NCBI RefSeq assembly: GCF_000219625.1
Contig: NC_018203.1
Location: forward strand, 1-64,000
Direction: 5' to 3'
DNA: 64,000 nt
Origin: Zymoseptoria tritici IPO323
Lineage: Eukaryota > Ascomycota > Dothideomycetes > Mycosphaerellales > Mycosphaerellaceae
Of the stretch, positions 42,394 through 54,801 are shown piece by piece. Position 1 is the stretch's first letter. Every line of letters begins with the position of its first letter. A program made the position numbers and the translations under genes. The notes under the pieces are model-generated. The model saw nothing but the letters and a program-made list of their open reading frames with translations, ran no database searches and had not been told where the DNA came from.

Positions 42394-45300
42394 AGGCCCG
42401 TTCGGTAATTTTAGTAGGTTTTTCCTCCTCTAGTAGGGAGATATAGAACGTAGGATAGATGTTTATCGTTTCCGGTAGTTCTAGCGTATACGCGACGTCG
42501 TTTACGACTCGCTTAATCCTATACAGGCCGACATACTTATAATCGAGCTTTTCCGACGGCCGGATAGACTTTAAATATCGAGTAGAGAGGTATATACGGT
42601 CGCTAACCTTATATGTTTTCGCGGTTTTGCGAGCATTATAGTATCGTACGTATCTCTCCTATAACGTAGCTAGTCTTTTATATAGCGTTTTCTATAGGCC
42701 GATTACTCTATACGCTATTTCCGCCGTACTAGGAGCTTTACCCTCTAATTAGGGTAGGTCGGGCTATCTAGCGGCAATTAGATCGCGAACGTTATATACT
42801 TAGAATAGTGTTACCCCTATTATCGTATAAACGCTATCATTATAAGAGAATTCGGCTACCGATAGTATCTATACCTAGTCGTCCTATTCGTAGTTATAGT
42901 ATACTCGTAGGTATTGCTCTAGCGTTTAGTTCTAACACTCCGTCTAACCGTCCGTTTAGGGGTAATATACGGTGCTTAGGCCCCTTCGGACCCTAAGGTA
43001 GTAGTAAAGCGTACTCTAGAACTTAGATATAAGGATTAGTCCTCTATCGGACGTAATTAACTTAGGAGTTCCGTAAAGGCGGAAGATTTCTCTTAGGAAG
43101 ACCTCCGCGAGGGTTTCGGTATTAATGTCTTTCCGTACGGGGATATAGTAGGCCATTTTAGACTACCTATCTATAACGATAAGGATTAAGTCGTATATAT
43201 ACCCTATAAACGTACTTAGGGGCAGATCGGTAATAAAATCTAATATTAGGTCCTCCTAGGGCCCGTTTAGTAGAGTTTCCGTATAGAGTTCTCTATATAG
43301 GCTATGTCGCCGTAGCTTCGCCCTATCGTATATCTAGTAGCTATTTACGTAGTCCTTAACGTATTTTCTTATATCTAGCTAGTAGAACGACCATTATAAT
43401 AGCTCTAGGGTCCGTTTAAAACTAAAGTAGCCGGCTAGGGGATCGTTATAGTACTAGCGGAGCGCTACTAGGCGTACTAGGCCCGTAGGCATATATAGTT
43501 TCTGTTCGTAGAAGAGGAATTCGCCCTATATAGCCTACCTTTAGGTCTATTCCGGCGGATCCAGGTTATTTATAGCTAGTTCGACTATCGATACTATAGG
43601 GTTATGTTTTAGGCTTTCGCGTATTATATTAATTAGCGGGGAGTCTAATAATTCTTCTATTAGAGTACTTACTATTATATACGTTTTACTATAGTAGGTC
43701 CTAGCGAGCTATAGATAGTAGGTTATAACTACTATTATAGACCGAACGGGGCTAGATTCGGCCGTTATTCCCTCGGATAGACCTAGTTAGTACCGAAGGG
43801 TATCTAATATAGGAGCACTATCGCTTTCGTTAATCTACCGTCCCGAGTAGTCCCTATCTTCTAGATCTAGGCGTCTACTTACTCCGTCCGCGGCGGCATT
43901 AAGCGACCCCGGGTTATACGTTATACGGAAGTCGACGTTTAATAGCTACTCTACCTATCTTACCTATCTTCGGCTTAGTTGCTTAGTTATTATAAACTAT
44001 TTTAGGTTATAATAGTCTATTAAGACCTTAATTTAGTACGAAGCGCCCTTAACGTAGTGTCTCTAGTACTTAAAGGCCTCGACTATAGCGAGAAGCTCTT
44101 AATCGTATATATTATAGTTCCTTTCGGCCGCGTTTATCTTACTAGAGAAGAAGGCTACTAGGTGCTAGTACATTTTGCCCTCCGTTTTATACGGTTAGGA
44201 TAGTACTACCCTGACGGCGAACCTAGAGGTATCTATTACGACGCGGATAGGTAGTTTTAGGTCGAAATGCCGTAAGATAGGCGCTTTAATAAACCTAGTC
44301 TTTAACTACTAGAATGCTTATACTACGTTAGGTAGGAGTTCGAGGGGAACTAATTCCTCCTTTCTCTATCGGTGTCCGCCTTTAGTACTATTTAGGCCTC
44401 TCTCTATTAAGCGGTTTAGTAGGCTAGCTATACGGGAGAATCCCTTAATAAACTAGCGGTAGTAGTTCGCAAATCCGATAAAGATACGAATGTCCCTAAC
44501 TAAGGCCGGAAGGGGCTAGTTAGCGATAGCTTAGATCCTTTCTACCTCTATTTCGACCCCTTCTAGGGTTACTACGAACCTAAGGTAGCCGACTTGCTGC
44601 TTAAAGAACTCGTATTTCGATAGTTTAGTAAAGAGTCGGTGTCTTCTAAGTCTCTCGAGGACTATCCTAATATGTTCCTTATAGCTTTCGGCGTCTTATA
44701 AGTATATTAAGATATCGTCGAGGTATACTATAATATAGTAGTCTAGTAGGCCCCGGAGGGCGTAGTTTATATATCCTTAGAACACTACTAGGGCGTTAGT
44801 TAGCCTAAACGGGACTATAATATACTTAAAGTAGCTATACCTTATCCGAAAGGTAGTTTTCTACTAGTCGCTCTCCTTAATTTAGATGCGATAGTACGCG
44901 TTTCGTATATCTAGCTTTATAAAGAACTTTACTAACGCTAACTAGTCTAGCGATTCCTAGACGAGGGGTAGGGCGTATCTATTCTTAATAGTAACGGCAT
45001 TAAGGGCCCTATAGTCGACGTATAGACGTAGGCTACCGTCCTTTTTCTTTATAAAGAGGATGCCTACCCCCGCTAAGGAGGTCGAAGGGCGGATCTACCC
45101 CTTCTCTAGGCTATCGGCGAGGTAGTTACGTAGAGTCTCTAGTTCTATTATAGAGAGGTTATATAATAGGCCGTACGGGGCCTCCTTACCTTCTTCGAGG
45201 TCGATACTAAGCTTATTCGGCCCCGTCTCGGGGAGAAGGGACTTATTTCCTTCTACGAAAACGTCCGCGAAATCCGAGAATTCGCTTAGAAGTTCCGGTT

Positions 45301-47050
45301 CTTTTAGCGCGTCGTCTATACGTTAAGTAGTAAGGGCCTAAACGCGCCCCGAAGGGATACTAGAGGCGTCCTTCTAGATCTCTTCGGGTAAGACGAGCCT
45401 AACCGGCCTCTATTGTCTACCTTTCGTCCCCTTCTAGGTAACGCTTTTATGGATAAAGTTTACCCTCGGGTTCTATTATTCTAGCTAGGGTATACCGAGG
45501 ACTAGTTAGAACCCGTAGATTCTTCCGACTACGAAGGTTTCTATACATCCTCTTATATGTCCTTAAGTGTCCGTTACTTTAAACGGGACGCGGCATTCTC
45601 CCTAAATAGCTATCCTCTAGCCGTTTAGTACTACGTATTAGGCTATTTACCCTAACTCGGGGCTTAGGCCTAGCTCTTTAGCTACTATATTGTCTATAAA
45701 GTTGCTTTACGCTCCGTAATCGAGTAGTACTCGGAGTATCTTAGTCCTATTAGGACCCTATATCTCTACTTTAAGGCGTATTAGCCCTTCCCCTATAGTT
45801 CGGGTAATTCCTCCTAGCTCGGTAGCCTTTCTTTAGGCCTCTAAGTACTAGACTTAACCCGTAGCGGTTAGAGGAGATCTACTACGGGCTCTCCCTTTTC
45901 CCGACTAGTCCTTATTAGGGCATTCCTAGCGCCGGTAGCCCTCTTTACTATATATCTAGTAGGCGGTAGCCGACTTCTCCTTATTAGCTACCTTCGGGGG
46001 GGTTTTAGGCCTTCTTAGCCTACTCGGGGGCTTATTGTTTTTGTTTAGGCGCCTTCCGTTAGTTTCGTCGACGGAAGTCTTCGCTAAGCGCTTTTTATTA
46101 AATTCCTATATCTGTTGGTATAATATATTAGCTCGTTCCTCCGTATCTACGAGGGTCGTAAGGGTAACTTAGCCCTATTCGAGCCTATTTCTAACCGCCG
46201 GGGTAAGAGCTCCCTTAAATTTATAGATTATCCTAGGAATGTCGGTATAACTGATCTTATCCTACTATTCTTTTAGGTAGTTTATTAGCCTAGTTAGGGT
46301 CCTATCGCCCTATTTAGCCTCTTTAATATTGTCTATAGCTCTTTAGGTACGTTCGTCTTTTATACCTATAGAATCTAGTATTACGAGCTATATATCGCTC
46401 TATATTAGCCGAATAGGTACCTTGTCGAGAAGGTAGCGCTTCTAGTACTACTTTTAGGGTCTTGCTATCTATTCTTTAGCGAATTCTATCTTTTCTTCGT
46501 CGGTAGCTATACTAGCCCGGTTAATTGCTCGGTTAATATCTTCCTACTACTATTCCTAGTCGGCGCGGTTCTTTCCCTCGAAGATATAGGGATTCCGGGC
46601 CTTTAGGAGCGCGTTCTTAGGGATAGATAGCCGAACTAGGGCATCGGGTAGGATAGTAGGGATAGATCCGTTCTATACCTAGGCGATGCGGTCCCTTATA
46701 GCCTTATTACGTACCTAAAGAAGGCTAAGCTAGAGGAGGCGCTCCTATCTAGCGGTAGCGGCCTCTTCCTTACGGATTTGTTTATTAATGTTGTCTTCTT
46801 CTTCCTTAGGTAGAGTGTCTTCTTCCTATAGAGGGTTCTCCGGTTCTTCTTTGCCCTCGTTAGCGGTATCCTAGTACCCGATAGGTTCTTCCGGGTTTTT
46901 AGGCCCGCCTTCGGCGTCTTCGTCGTCGCTAACGGTAGTCTAAGTAGAGGTTTCTATAGTCTCCGGGTCGTTAGCGGGTTCGTTCGTACGGCGACGGGTA
47001 CTCTTACTCCCTAATAGGCTGGGACAAGACGAAGCTATCTCGGAAGTAAT
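42394..47050 (-). pseudogene. Gypsy-1 gag-pol (main part)
   Basis: Minus strand. Near 45,975-45,930 is a damaged CCHC knuckle (spacing C-x2-C-x4-H-x4-C kept, with Tyr at the first two Cys and the His). The aspartic protease appears as VLLDYGA-stop-SNFIDNIVAKEL (about 45,740-45,680; Tyr probably from Cys). Reverse transcriptase has the catalytic VYLDDILIY (about 44,730-44,700), then FANYYR and RNase H NYNIYD (about 44,110). Integrase has LDFITDLPLSTFIGYI and VVDRWSKMAYYIP (about 43,260-43,150) and ITSDRGLILISKFW (about 43,050). Acidic Glu-rich gag N-terminus near 46,900. Many RIP stops. It ends at the Gypsy-2 insertion point and continues at 36,045. Confidence 0.87.
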
Positions 47051-47316
47051 TCGTCGTACTATAGGGAGGATCAAATCGTATATAAAAGGTATAGTTAAGA
47101 ATAGAGTAGTAGTATAAATTACTTTAGAATAGACTCGATTCGATACTCTCTCGGAAGGAGGAGATTCTACGTATCCTTATAATACAGGCGTAATCTAGCT
47201 TAAACGAGCTTAAAAGGCCTTAGTAGGGGTATATATGCCGCTAAGGTAGGGGATTAGATACCGATTGTCGGTATTCGGCGGAGGTAGATATAATACTTAC
47301 CTTTCAAAGAGGGGGG

Positions 47317-47485
47317 TAGTATTACGGCTAGTTACCTACCTCCGATATAGATACCTAAGGCCGCGACTATTTCTATATATCTTTAAGTCCTTCTTAGACT
47401 CTCTTCTATAGTATCATATATAAAGTTATCTATTTACTAAGTTATTAGAATTACGTCTCTTCCTTCTATTTAAGCCGTAATACTA
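47317..47485. repeat. 169-bp element with inverted ends (solo LTR or MITE)
   Basis: It begins TAGTATTACGGCT and ends AGCCGTAATACTA, inverted over 13 bases, and is preceded by AGAGGGGGG. Ancestral ends TGG...CCA turned by RIP would make it an LTR; flanking TA could instead mark a Tc1-type miniature element. No second copy was found in the window. Confidence 0.55.
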
Positions 47486-47940
47486 CTTAGATTAATAAAG
47501 TATAATTATATATATATATAAATAAGTCTATATTTTTTCTATAGGAGTCTAAAATTAAAGCTATAGAGCTCTAGCGAGCCTACTAAAAAACTTATAGTAT
47601 TTATAAGATATTAGTAGTATTATTTTTAGTATTACTATTATTATCGAGATCGCTATTAGAACGTTATTAGAGTTGTCCGCGCCCTGTCCTATACCCTCGT
47701 ATAGGATTCCGACATTAATCGTATTAATAAGATATAAGCTGTTTTAGCTAGTCCGTATTATAAACCTTTAGGTCCCGGTATAGCCGGTATTACTAATTAA
47801 CATTATAGGATAATGCGCTCCTAGCTAGCGGTGTCCTACGAGAGAGAGCTTAAGACGTCTAATGTAGAGAAAGAGGAATAATATCGGCGAAGGTGCGGCG
47901 TTCCCGGATGTAAGAGGATAAGATTAGATTTAGCCGCGAG
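47486..47940. other. AT-rich transition zone
   Basis: Contains a TATATATATA tract near 47,511-47,520 and no gene. CpA depletion fades to the right, marking the edge of RIP-affected DNA. Confidence 0.6.
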
Positions 47941-48354
47941 ATCGTCTTCGTCGGAGCAGATCGCTGCTCTCAATGTCGCGCAGGTGGGCCTGCTATCGTG
48001 CTTGCCATCGGTGGGTTGGTAGCAACTAAGGGTACGGTGAGGCGTGAGCAGATGTAGGTATGCCGAACGAGTCGATGGACGCTACTAATCGCACACCGGA
48101 GTAACTCCGTTACTGTCTGGCCGTGGCACAAGAGTATCGGACCGGAGTTTGAGGTCCTCGAGAAGCCGCTCAACGAGATGATCCCGATTGGAGCCTGGGT
48201 CTATGCCTCGGCGGAAGGGACGAGAGGTCATGGAGTAGTGGAGGAACTGGCGAAGCAATCTCGTATGGAGACAGAGCGGAAGAAAAAGTGTTTCGCGACG
48301 GTTTGCTTTTCGAAGCTGGATGAGAATGCGCTGGACGCGAACCGCTTCCTTTGA
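47941..48354 (+). pseudogene. 3' end of an unrecognised gene
   Basis: A plus-strand frame ends at TGA 48,352-48,354 and is open back to about 48,055, where a TAG lies in frame. It reads naturally: VWPWHKSIGPEFEVLEKPL, IPIGAWVYASAEGTRG, then a Lys/Arg-rich segment and a short tail. I do not recognise the family. Its 5' part is missing, apparently replaced by the RIP-affected zone, so it is either the last exon of a broken gene or a small hypothetical gene. Confidence 0.4.
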
Positions 48355-48553
48355 TGTTGAATCCTCACAGGCTACTACCCGAACCTGTCGCTACGCTGAC
48401 GCCAGCCTGACCTCACAACGCTTCTTTAACCCATGCAACAGACTTCTTTCATCTCCCTCGCTTCTCTCCTTCCTGCGCCTACCCTTGCACGCCCGCACCC
48501 TTATTCCTCATTCGAGCTGATTGTAGCCGAAAGCCGTGCCTCAATGTAGCTGA

Positions 48554-48978
48554 CTAGTGGGCAACGCATTGCCATTGGCCGTTGTTTTCCGGTGGATTGG
48601 TGTTGGTGTCGAAATGGCATGGCCCTCCCCTGAGGGGATGCTTTACTGGGTCCCCGGTACCTCTGTTGTAGTCGTTGTGGCAATTCAAGCTGCTCAGGTC
48701 AGGTCCGTAGGCCTGTAAGAATCCGTTAGATCTCGTTGGGTAAGCCGAGGTGCAGGGAAACAAGGTCCACGTACGCAACGCCAATATAAGTAGTAGGGAT
48801 GGTTCCCTGGGTGCGAGTACCCCATCGCGCAACGACTGCCGGGAAGGCCGGTTGGCGGGTTCGATGTCAGCCGTTTTGCTGGGTCCGGGTTGTTGAGTGA
48901 AGCATCATCCGGCAGAATGCACGTCGCAGAGACGCTGCTGAGAAGGGAGGTGATGGCGATGATCAAGAATCCACGCAT
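48554..48978 (-). CDS. Small cysteine-rich secreted protein, candidate effector
   Basis: Minus strand, two exons: 48,978-48,775 and 48,712-48,554, with a 62-bp intron (GTACGT donor, TCTAAC branch-like site, TTACAG acceptor). Splicing keeps phase and gives 120 residues. Residues 1-18 are a typical signal peptide (basic start, hydrophobic core, Ala at the cut site). Mature protein of about 100 residues with six Cys (20, 50, 68, 79, 100, 117), enough for three disulfides. No known domain was recognised. No RIP-type stops. Without splicing, exon 1 runs on to a short unrelated tail, which argues for the intron. Small, secreted and Cys-rich next to transposons fits the effector pattern of plant-associated fungi; function and secretion are inference. 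Confidence 0.65.
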
Positions 48979-51723
48979 CGTGCCGGTCGGAGTCGGAGGC
49001 TGCCTGGACTAAAGAGATGCTGGCCAAGTTACGGTCGGCACTTGAAGGCTGTTTGGGAGGAAGGGATGCTGACGCTGTCGAGGATAATGAAGGGAAGATG
49101 TGAGTGTTCCTCTTTCGTGGGCAGTCGGACGAGTTTAAATATTTCTGTATTTCCTGAAAAGGACGGTCTCTGCTAGAAGCTGACTGGTCATCGATTATCG
49201 AACTAACCACTCTTGGTGAGGGTTTAAAGGGCTTGTATTGGCAGTTTGGGCAACAATGGCGTGTAGCCAAGGGGGTGATGTCGCGGTAGCATCAGACCAT
49301 GACATCCCACCCTTGACATTGGACGGTGACCAGTTTCATGGCGCGATCAAAGTTTACAGGTTTTTATGGCTGGAGGTGCTCTTGCTCCCTTCCTATCCAC
49401 TCCTCACTACCATCGTTGTTGTATTGCTGCCGCCTCGTCCTCGCCATGGATTCAATTCTGATGACATTGCATACACAGTAACCACACTGCCCACGGTGCA
49501 AGGAACCATGTCGATGGACGGTCACGACGAAGCAGACTAACAGCGCGCTAGTTTGAGTTCATCCAGGTGTTCGGTTCAATCCACGTGTTTGTTCCATCAT
49601 GGTGCGGCATTTATCCAGATGAATCTAAATTGATCCACGGGGGCGTCTAAGGATATCCTTGTACAGACTCTCATCGATACGAACTTCGTAATCGTGCCAA
49701 CATTGTCCTTTGACGTATCGAGCTTTTGTCCAAACTCAAGCAACTGCAAGCGAGGACGACCAGGGTATCCACTGTGAATGAATGAGTGTTGCGATTCGAA
49801 AGCATTGAGCGGCGTCTCGCCCTCGAACCTTTTACATATGCCTATGATCCTAGCCCGCGAACCCCGCACGCATGCGCCTAGCTAACATCAACCCCGGTAC
49901 GCAGGCTCGATATCCTGCTCGTGCTCTCGAGTCATACAGCACGTGGGCGCATCGGACGTATCACTGCAGGGTTGGAGTCTGTCCTGGCACAGGGGTCGTT
50001 TCTAGGGTCGGATTGGCCCACTTCTCAGGTACCAGGCCAGTCATCAGGCCACTGACCTTGATGAAGGCTTTGGTCGGTCATCCGTCCTCCGATGCGTCCA
50101 CGTGCTGGAAAACAACTCAGCCAACACCCTGTTCGCTCTGTCCAACGGATTTTCGAGTCGAGAAGCAGCCGACACCGATACCAAATCCAGGGTCGATTGG
50201 TGATAGCATTCAATAGTGTACTTCCTCGGCTATTGAACTTTGTTGCAACCTTGGCCGACTGTCCGCAAGCATGCTCGTCTATCCGACGCCTGTCTTGATT
50301 CCCTCGTTCAACTTCTTACAGTGTTTCGACTCGTGAGTGCAGCAGTACTTGCGTGGTCGCGACATCCAGGTTACGGTCTGAAACGCTACGCAGCAACGAT
50401 GTTGACGGTGACTGGTCCAAAATGCGGCTTTCCCATCTCCCACACCACTGTCTCGAAAGGTTTGCCCAACGACAGACATCATGCGACGATTAGAAATCAC
50501 CTCCCCACTCGCCGGAAGTTGCACAGAACTCAAGGCAAAACTCAATGCCAAACTCAACGCTCCAATATTTGCTCAAAACTCACTGCTTCGATGCCTCGTA
50601 TCTGCTCGTAGCACCGTAGCACCGTGTCTGCCATGACCTGCCATTCTTTGACTACAAGCCCTGAAACCGTTCACTCCACCGTGCTTTCATGCCTGTCCCG
50701 GCGACGATTTGTCTGCCTGTTTTATATTCCACCCCTGCTTCTTCTCGGCATTCTAGGAATGAACCTCGCTCGAGCTATGCCGTCACTGGACAGACAAGGG
50801 TGGGTTGTGCCGCCGTGGTCGGTCACAGAGAGTTCGCCGACCAATTTGGCATTTCCAGGACCCGTGCAAGCCGTTTGCGCGAGTCTCGGGACTGCGCCGC
50901 CCCGTGCTTGGATGTGCGAAAGAAGGGTGTGAGATGAAGGTCCAGTTACGGTGAATTGAAGGTGGGTGAGTTGAAGATGCAAATGCGAACTTGCTGCTAG
51001 TGTCCAAGGCGACGGAGTCTCAGCAGGATGCTGGAAGATCAAGACTGGTCGAGCCCATGCCTCCGGCTTAGAAGACCGAGCAGTCTACGAATGCACCTCG
51101 TACGTCATGTCGCAAGGACTCCTTGAGTAGTCACGGTCACATGCTTGATCGACTTTCAATCCCTCAGCCGATAGTGTGTCAAGCGGGTCCCAAAACGGAT
51201 GCTGCATCGAACAGTCTCGTACTCCACTTGATCACATTGCGCTTCTCTACTGGTCTGCAGATTCCTATTATGCACGACTTCCTCACACCTTCGCACGATG
51301 CGAACCAGCATGAAAGCGCCAGTTCCGTGAGGGACCAAATGACAACGGCCAGGCCTCCCAAGCGTATAACGATGTGAATAACGGCAACCTGGACGGCACG
51401 AAGCGACGCAAACACAACTCCACCCATCGATCCAAAAAATGGCTCCGTCACTTGTCGTCGGCAAGGGAAGAAGTGTAACGGGACGAAGCCCAACTGCAGG
51501 AATCGTCGCCGATCATAAATGCGAGGGCCATCAACCCGGACCACCTGCAGAGCAGAGTGTTTGACAGGTCGCCCGCAAAGAGGCTTTTGATTCATGTTGG
51601 TTGCCCAGGACGTAGCGGTTGTGGTACCGTCAGCGTGCGATTGAATCTCATCACACTCATGGGTGCTACCATTCCCAATGTCCACACCCGCACAACACCG
51701 GCTGGCCACCGTCATGCAGTCTC
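48979..51723. other. Single-copy island without a firm gene
   Basis: Base composition is normal and RIP signs are absent. Several frames of 80-180 codons exist on both strands (for example minus 51,179-51,715, with a hydrophobic stretch), but they overlap each other, lack recognisable features and are not supported as genes. Unspliced small genes here could be missed. Confidence 0.5.
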
Positions 51724-52293
51724 CTACAATTTGCCGATCAACTGATCTCTGAGCTTCGACGCGTTTTCTTTGTTCGCCTCTTGCTTTGTATCGATGTCGA
51801 TAGACGCTAGCACACGATGAGAATCCTTTTGTGCCATCTCCCGGATGGTGTTGTTCTTCGCGTTCGAATTTGCCTGCAAATTCAATCGTATGAATCCTGG
51901 TTTGCCCTGGACCGGTTCTCCCTTGTCCAAGCGAAGGCCAAACTTCTCGTCGTTCTTCGAAGTCCTTGGTGGAAAGACACGTTGGCCCGCGCCACTCTCG
52001 GACATGGTCAACACCCGTTTCAAGTTTGACTTGGTCTTCGAGATCTCCTCGAAGATCTCCTTGACAGCCTTCTTCAGGGTGCTTGACATGATGACTACAT
52101 CGACCAGATCAGCGATGCTGTCGTGATGCTCTTTGATCATGCATACTCTTTGGAGTTGATGTTTCTGGGTCTCGGCTTTGTCGTTCTTGCTGGAGAGCTC
52201 ACAGATGCCTCGTGCCCAACAAGGGACTGAGTCGATTGGTAAACGGGACAAGTTTGAGACCAGGGGAGCTGAATGACCGTGGTATATTGTCAA
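51724..52293 (-). CDS. Hypothetical protein, Lys/Glu-rich
   Basis: A minus-strand frame of 189 codons from ATG 52,293; an internal ATG at 52,089 would give 121 residues. From about residue 52 on it reads like a real protein: an amphipathic helix (IMSSTLKKAVKEIFEEISK), then a basic middle, then a helical Lys/Glu-rich end. No signal peptide, membrane segment or known domain. No RIP stops. The first 50 residues look less protein-like, so the shorter form or an upstream intron is possible. Family not recognised. Confidence 0.45.
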   Translation of the reverse strand: MTIYHGHSAPLVSNLSRLPIDSVPCWARGICELSSKNDKAETQKHQLQRVCMIKEHHDSIADLVDVVIMSSTLKKAVKEIFEEISKTKSNLKRVLTMSESGAGQRVFPPRTSKNDEKFGLRLDKGEPVQGKPGFIRLNLQANSNAKNNTIREMAQKDSHRVLASIDIDTKQEANKENASKLRDQLIGKL

Positions 52294-52631
52294 AGATTAC
52301 CGAGGTAGGTCTGGAGGCGGATGGCTCTGGTAGAACGAATCTGCGCTTTGGGAGTCGAAAGAAACCGAAGACCTCCCTCGTCATTTATAGCCGTACACTG
52401 TCGAGGTATGGACACCATTATGTATGAGTTACCGCCAGCCAGCTGTCTACGGAGCCCATCATTCGACTGGCAGGTGTTCGGGCGGCTGCTCAGCCTGCTC
52501 ATGCATCCAAGTTGGTTGGTTACCATATCTCGTCAGCGACATTGGCTCCTTTGGCGCTCCTCCGACCAGTGGATGATGGAGCTGGTGTCCATCATGGTCG
52601 CTCTTCATGGTTTCTCGTGATGAGATGGCCT
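52294..52631. other. Intergenic, up to the Gypsy-4 insertion
   Basis: No supported gene. It ends in GCCT, the 4-base target duplicated at the other end of Gypsy-4. Confidence 0.5.
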
Positions 52632-52805
52632 TGTTCAAAAACACCAAAAACCTCGCTCAGGTTTACTTGAACCCTTGAAGCCTTAGGCACCGTTTCACTT
52701 GAAGGCTCGTTATTATCACATAACTCGCTCGTTTCAGTTAGTCTATATAGCTTAAGGGCCTTCGCCCTTATAAATTAGTATTATTCTTTTTCCGCTTTTT
52801 GATCA
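52632..52805 (+). repeat. Gypsy-4 5' LTR
   Basis: 174 bp, starting TGTTCAAAAACACC and ending TTTTTGATCA; near-identical to 61,945-62,118. Confidence 0.95.
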
Positions 52806-53322
52806 TCTAGTAGCTAAGAGCACTTAAGGCGGCTCCTTAGCCGTCTTACCGGCTGGCTCTGCCACTTAAGGGTTAGAGCTAGCTAGATGCTCGATTTATT
52901 GCCTATTTAATTAAACCAGCTTAAAACGACTCTAGTTTAAGACCTCCTTAGACTTATGGACTATACCGGACTTTCCACTTAGACTGTACACCTAACTAGA
53001 AGCACCGGGTTTTCTATAGCTAGGGGTCCTATATATGGCGATTTACTCGGCGGTGCTATGTGTGCTAGATTACTAACTTCTACTTAAACGTTAACGCAAA
53101 ACTCGTTTTGCCTTAAGTTTGAGACTTAAAGCATAGAATTACCGCACTTAAAACTGGTTACCTAAACACTTAAAGCGCGCTATGTTTGAATACGACAATA
53201 GCTAGAGCTGCCTAGCCGCTTAAGGAACTACAAGGAGGAAGTTATAACCCTTTAAGTTACCGGAAGCAACAACAATAGCAACTTAATTTAGTTCGATTAA
53301 CAACCTATCCTACTAAGACAAG
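52806..53322 (+). other. Gypsy-4 leader
   Basis: Untranslated leader between LTR and gag. The primer-binding site should lie at its start (TCTAGTAGCTAAGAG), but I could not match it to a tRNA. Confidence 0.5.
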
Positions 53323-54801
53323 ATGTCTGTTACTAGCTAAGCCGAAGGAACTATAGAGCTTCCTTCCTCCTACGACTTAAACCTAATAGTCGCTAAAAGA
53401 GAAAGGCTTAAGGAAGATAGGCAAGGCTATCTAAGCCTAATTAGCGAACTTAATCGCATTAAGGAACGAGGTAGCGATGTAGGGGCGGCACTATCTACTA
53501 CTGCTCGTCTCTTCCCTAAAGGAGATCCTTAGACGGATCCCCTAGCTCTACTTAGAGCTAATATTACCTTCCGAACTCCTACTTAACTAAGCCGACCTAC
53601 TACTACGAATATAGGCTTAGGCCCTACTCGTTTTAGCGAGCATGTAGCCGCCTTAAGGGAGATAGAGGAACATATTAATCAACTTAAAGCGGACGCTGTC
53701 CGACTTTAGGCCGAGAACGCCCGCTTGTCCTAGGAGCCTGTTTAAGCAGGATCTGCTAACGGGCTAATCCGGGGACTAAGCGAGCTAGGGGCCGTACGGT
53801 TTAAGCTATCCCTATATCGAGGAGATAACCCTGGACACGGCTTAAGTGACGATAAGGGACTAAGTCGTCCCTATCGCTATACGTCTAGAACACTAGGCAG
53901 GGATACAACTCCCCTTAATTCCTTAGATACTTTTATTAAGGCTTCCGTCCGGGCACTAGAACTATACTAGGGAGACACTCGAAACAACGCTGCTAATATC
54001 TAGGTTAGGTCTATAGAGCGTTACTTAAGGTCTTAGATTGCCCTAAGATAGAGGGGTATCCGCCTATCCGAAGCTAACCTTATCGAATTAGTAGGTGGCT
54101 AGATGCAGCGTAACGCCCTTGCTTAGTAGGAGGAATAGGAAGAGACTTGTAGGCTTAAAATCATCGAGGGAACCTATACCCTTAACTTAATGCTCGGCAA
54201 CCTCGTCTCCTATTTCTAAGATTATTATTACTAAGAGAAGCTCTAGAGACAATACCGAGCTCTTAAGCAAATAGGAGGTGTTATTACCTTCTATTACAAA
54301 ATCCTCTCCGTAGCTCGTATGCTTAAGCTAAGGCCTAATAACTTCTCTAATGCTACTATCTTCTTTAATAGGCTTAAGCTGTCGATTCGAGCAGAGCTTA
54401 TTCGACACAAGCTTACCCCTTAAAAGGCTGGACTACAGGAGATTATAGACTAGGCTTAAGCTATTAACGCAGCTAACTAGGAGGTCGTGGATTCTTAAAG
54501 GGGCCTAAGAATAGATGCCCCTACCTTTAAGGAAAACCGCAATGCTCTTACTAGGAAGGCTTTTAAACTAAGAAAGGTAAACAAGACTACCGTAGAGTAT
54601 GTTGCTACTGCCCTTAAACACATAGCTAACGATAACAGCTCTAAGCTACTAGCTTAGGAGTATTCCTTAAAGTGCTATAACTGCGGAGTCGCCGGACACA
54701 CCTAGTATCGCTATTAGAAGAAGCTTAAGCCAGACTTGCAGAAGAAGTAGGACGACTACAACAGACGCAAGGGGGGCTTAAGCAAGCCGACAAAAAAATA
54801 G
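53323..54801 (+). pseudogene. Gypsy-4 gag
   Basis: One phase from ATG 53,323 to TAG 54,799-54,801 (492 codons), with about 25 RIP stops. The capsid-like middle holds SLYRGDNPGHG and long helices; the C-terminal zinc knuckle CYNCGVAGHT (54,673 on) has Tyr in place of the last Cys. It ends right after a run of seven A, a possible -1 frameshift site into pol. Confidence 0.85.
54792..54798 (+). promoter_or_regulatory. Candidate -1 frameshift slippery site, A7
   Basis: In gag phase the codons read ACA AAA AAA TAG, so the heptamer A-AAA-AAA is correctly phased and touches the gag stop. Pol is open in exactly the -1 phase from here. A downstream stem or pseudoknot was not verified. Confidence 0.6.

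Larger units (their letters stand above)
35680..47316 (-). mobile_element. Gypsy-1, chromovirus interrupted by Gypsy-2
   Basis: A Ty3/Gypsy element read right to left: gag (about 47,050-45,850), protease, reverse transcriptase, RNase H, integrase, then a chromodomain on the far side of the inserted Gypsy-2. Polypurine tract at about 35,680-35,690 on minus. Its left LTR is not identifiable, and the 169-bp element at 47,317 may or may not be its 5' LTR. RIP stops throughout. Confidence 0.85.

Noticed and set aside
49238..51715. Several 80-180-codon frames on both strands
   Set aside because: They overlap one another, lack domains and have no matching splice or start context. Chance frames in GC-balanced DNA are likely.
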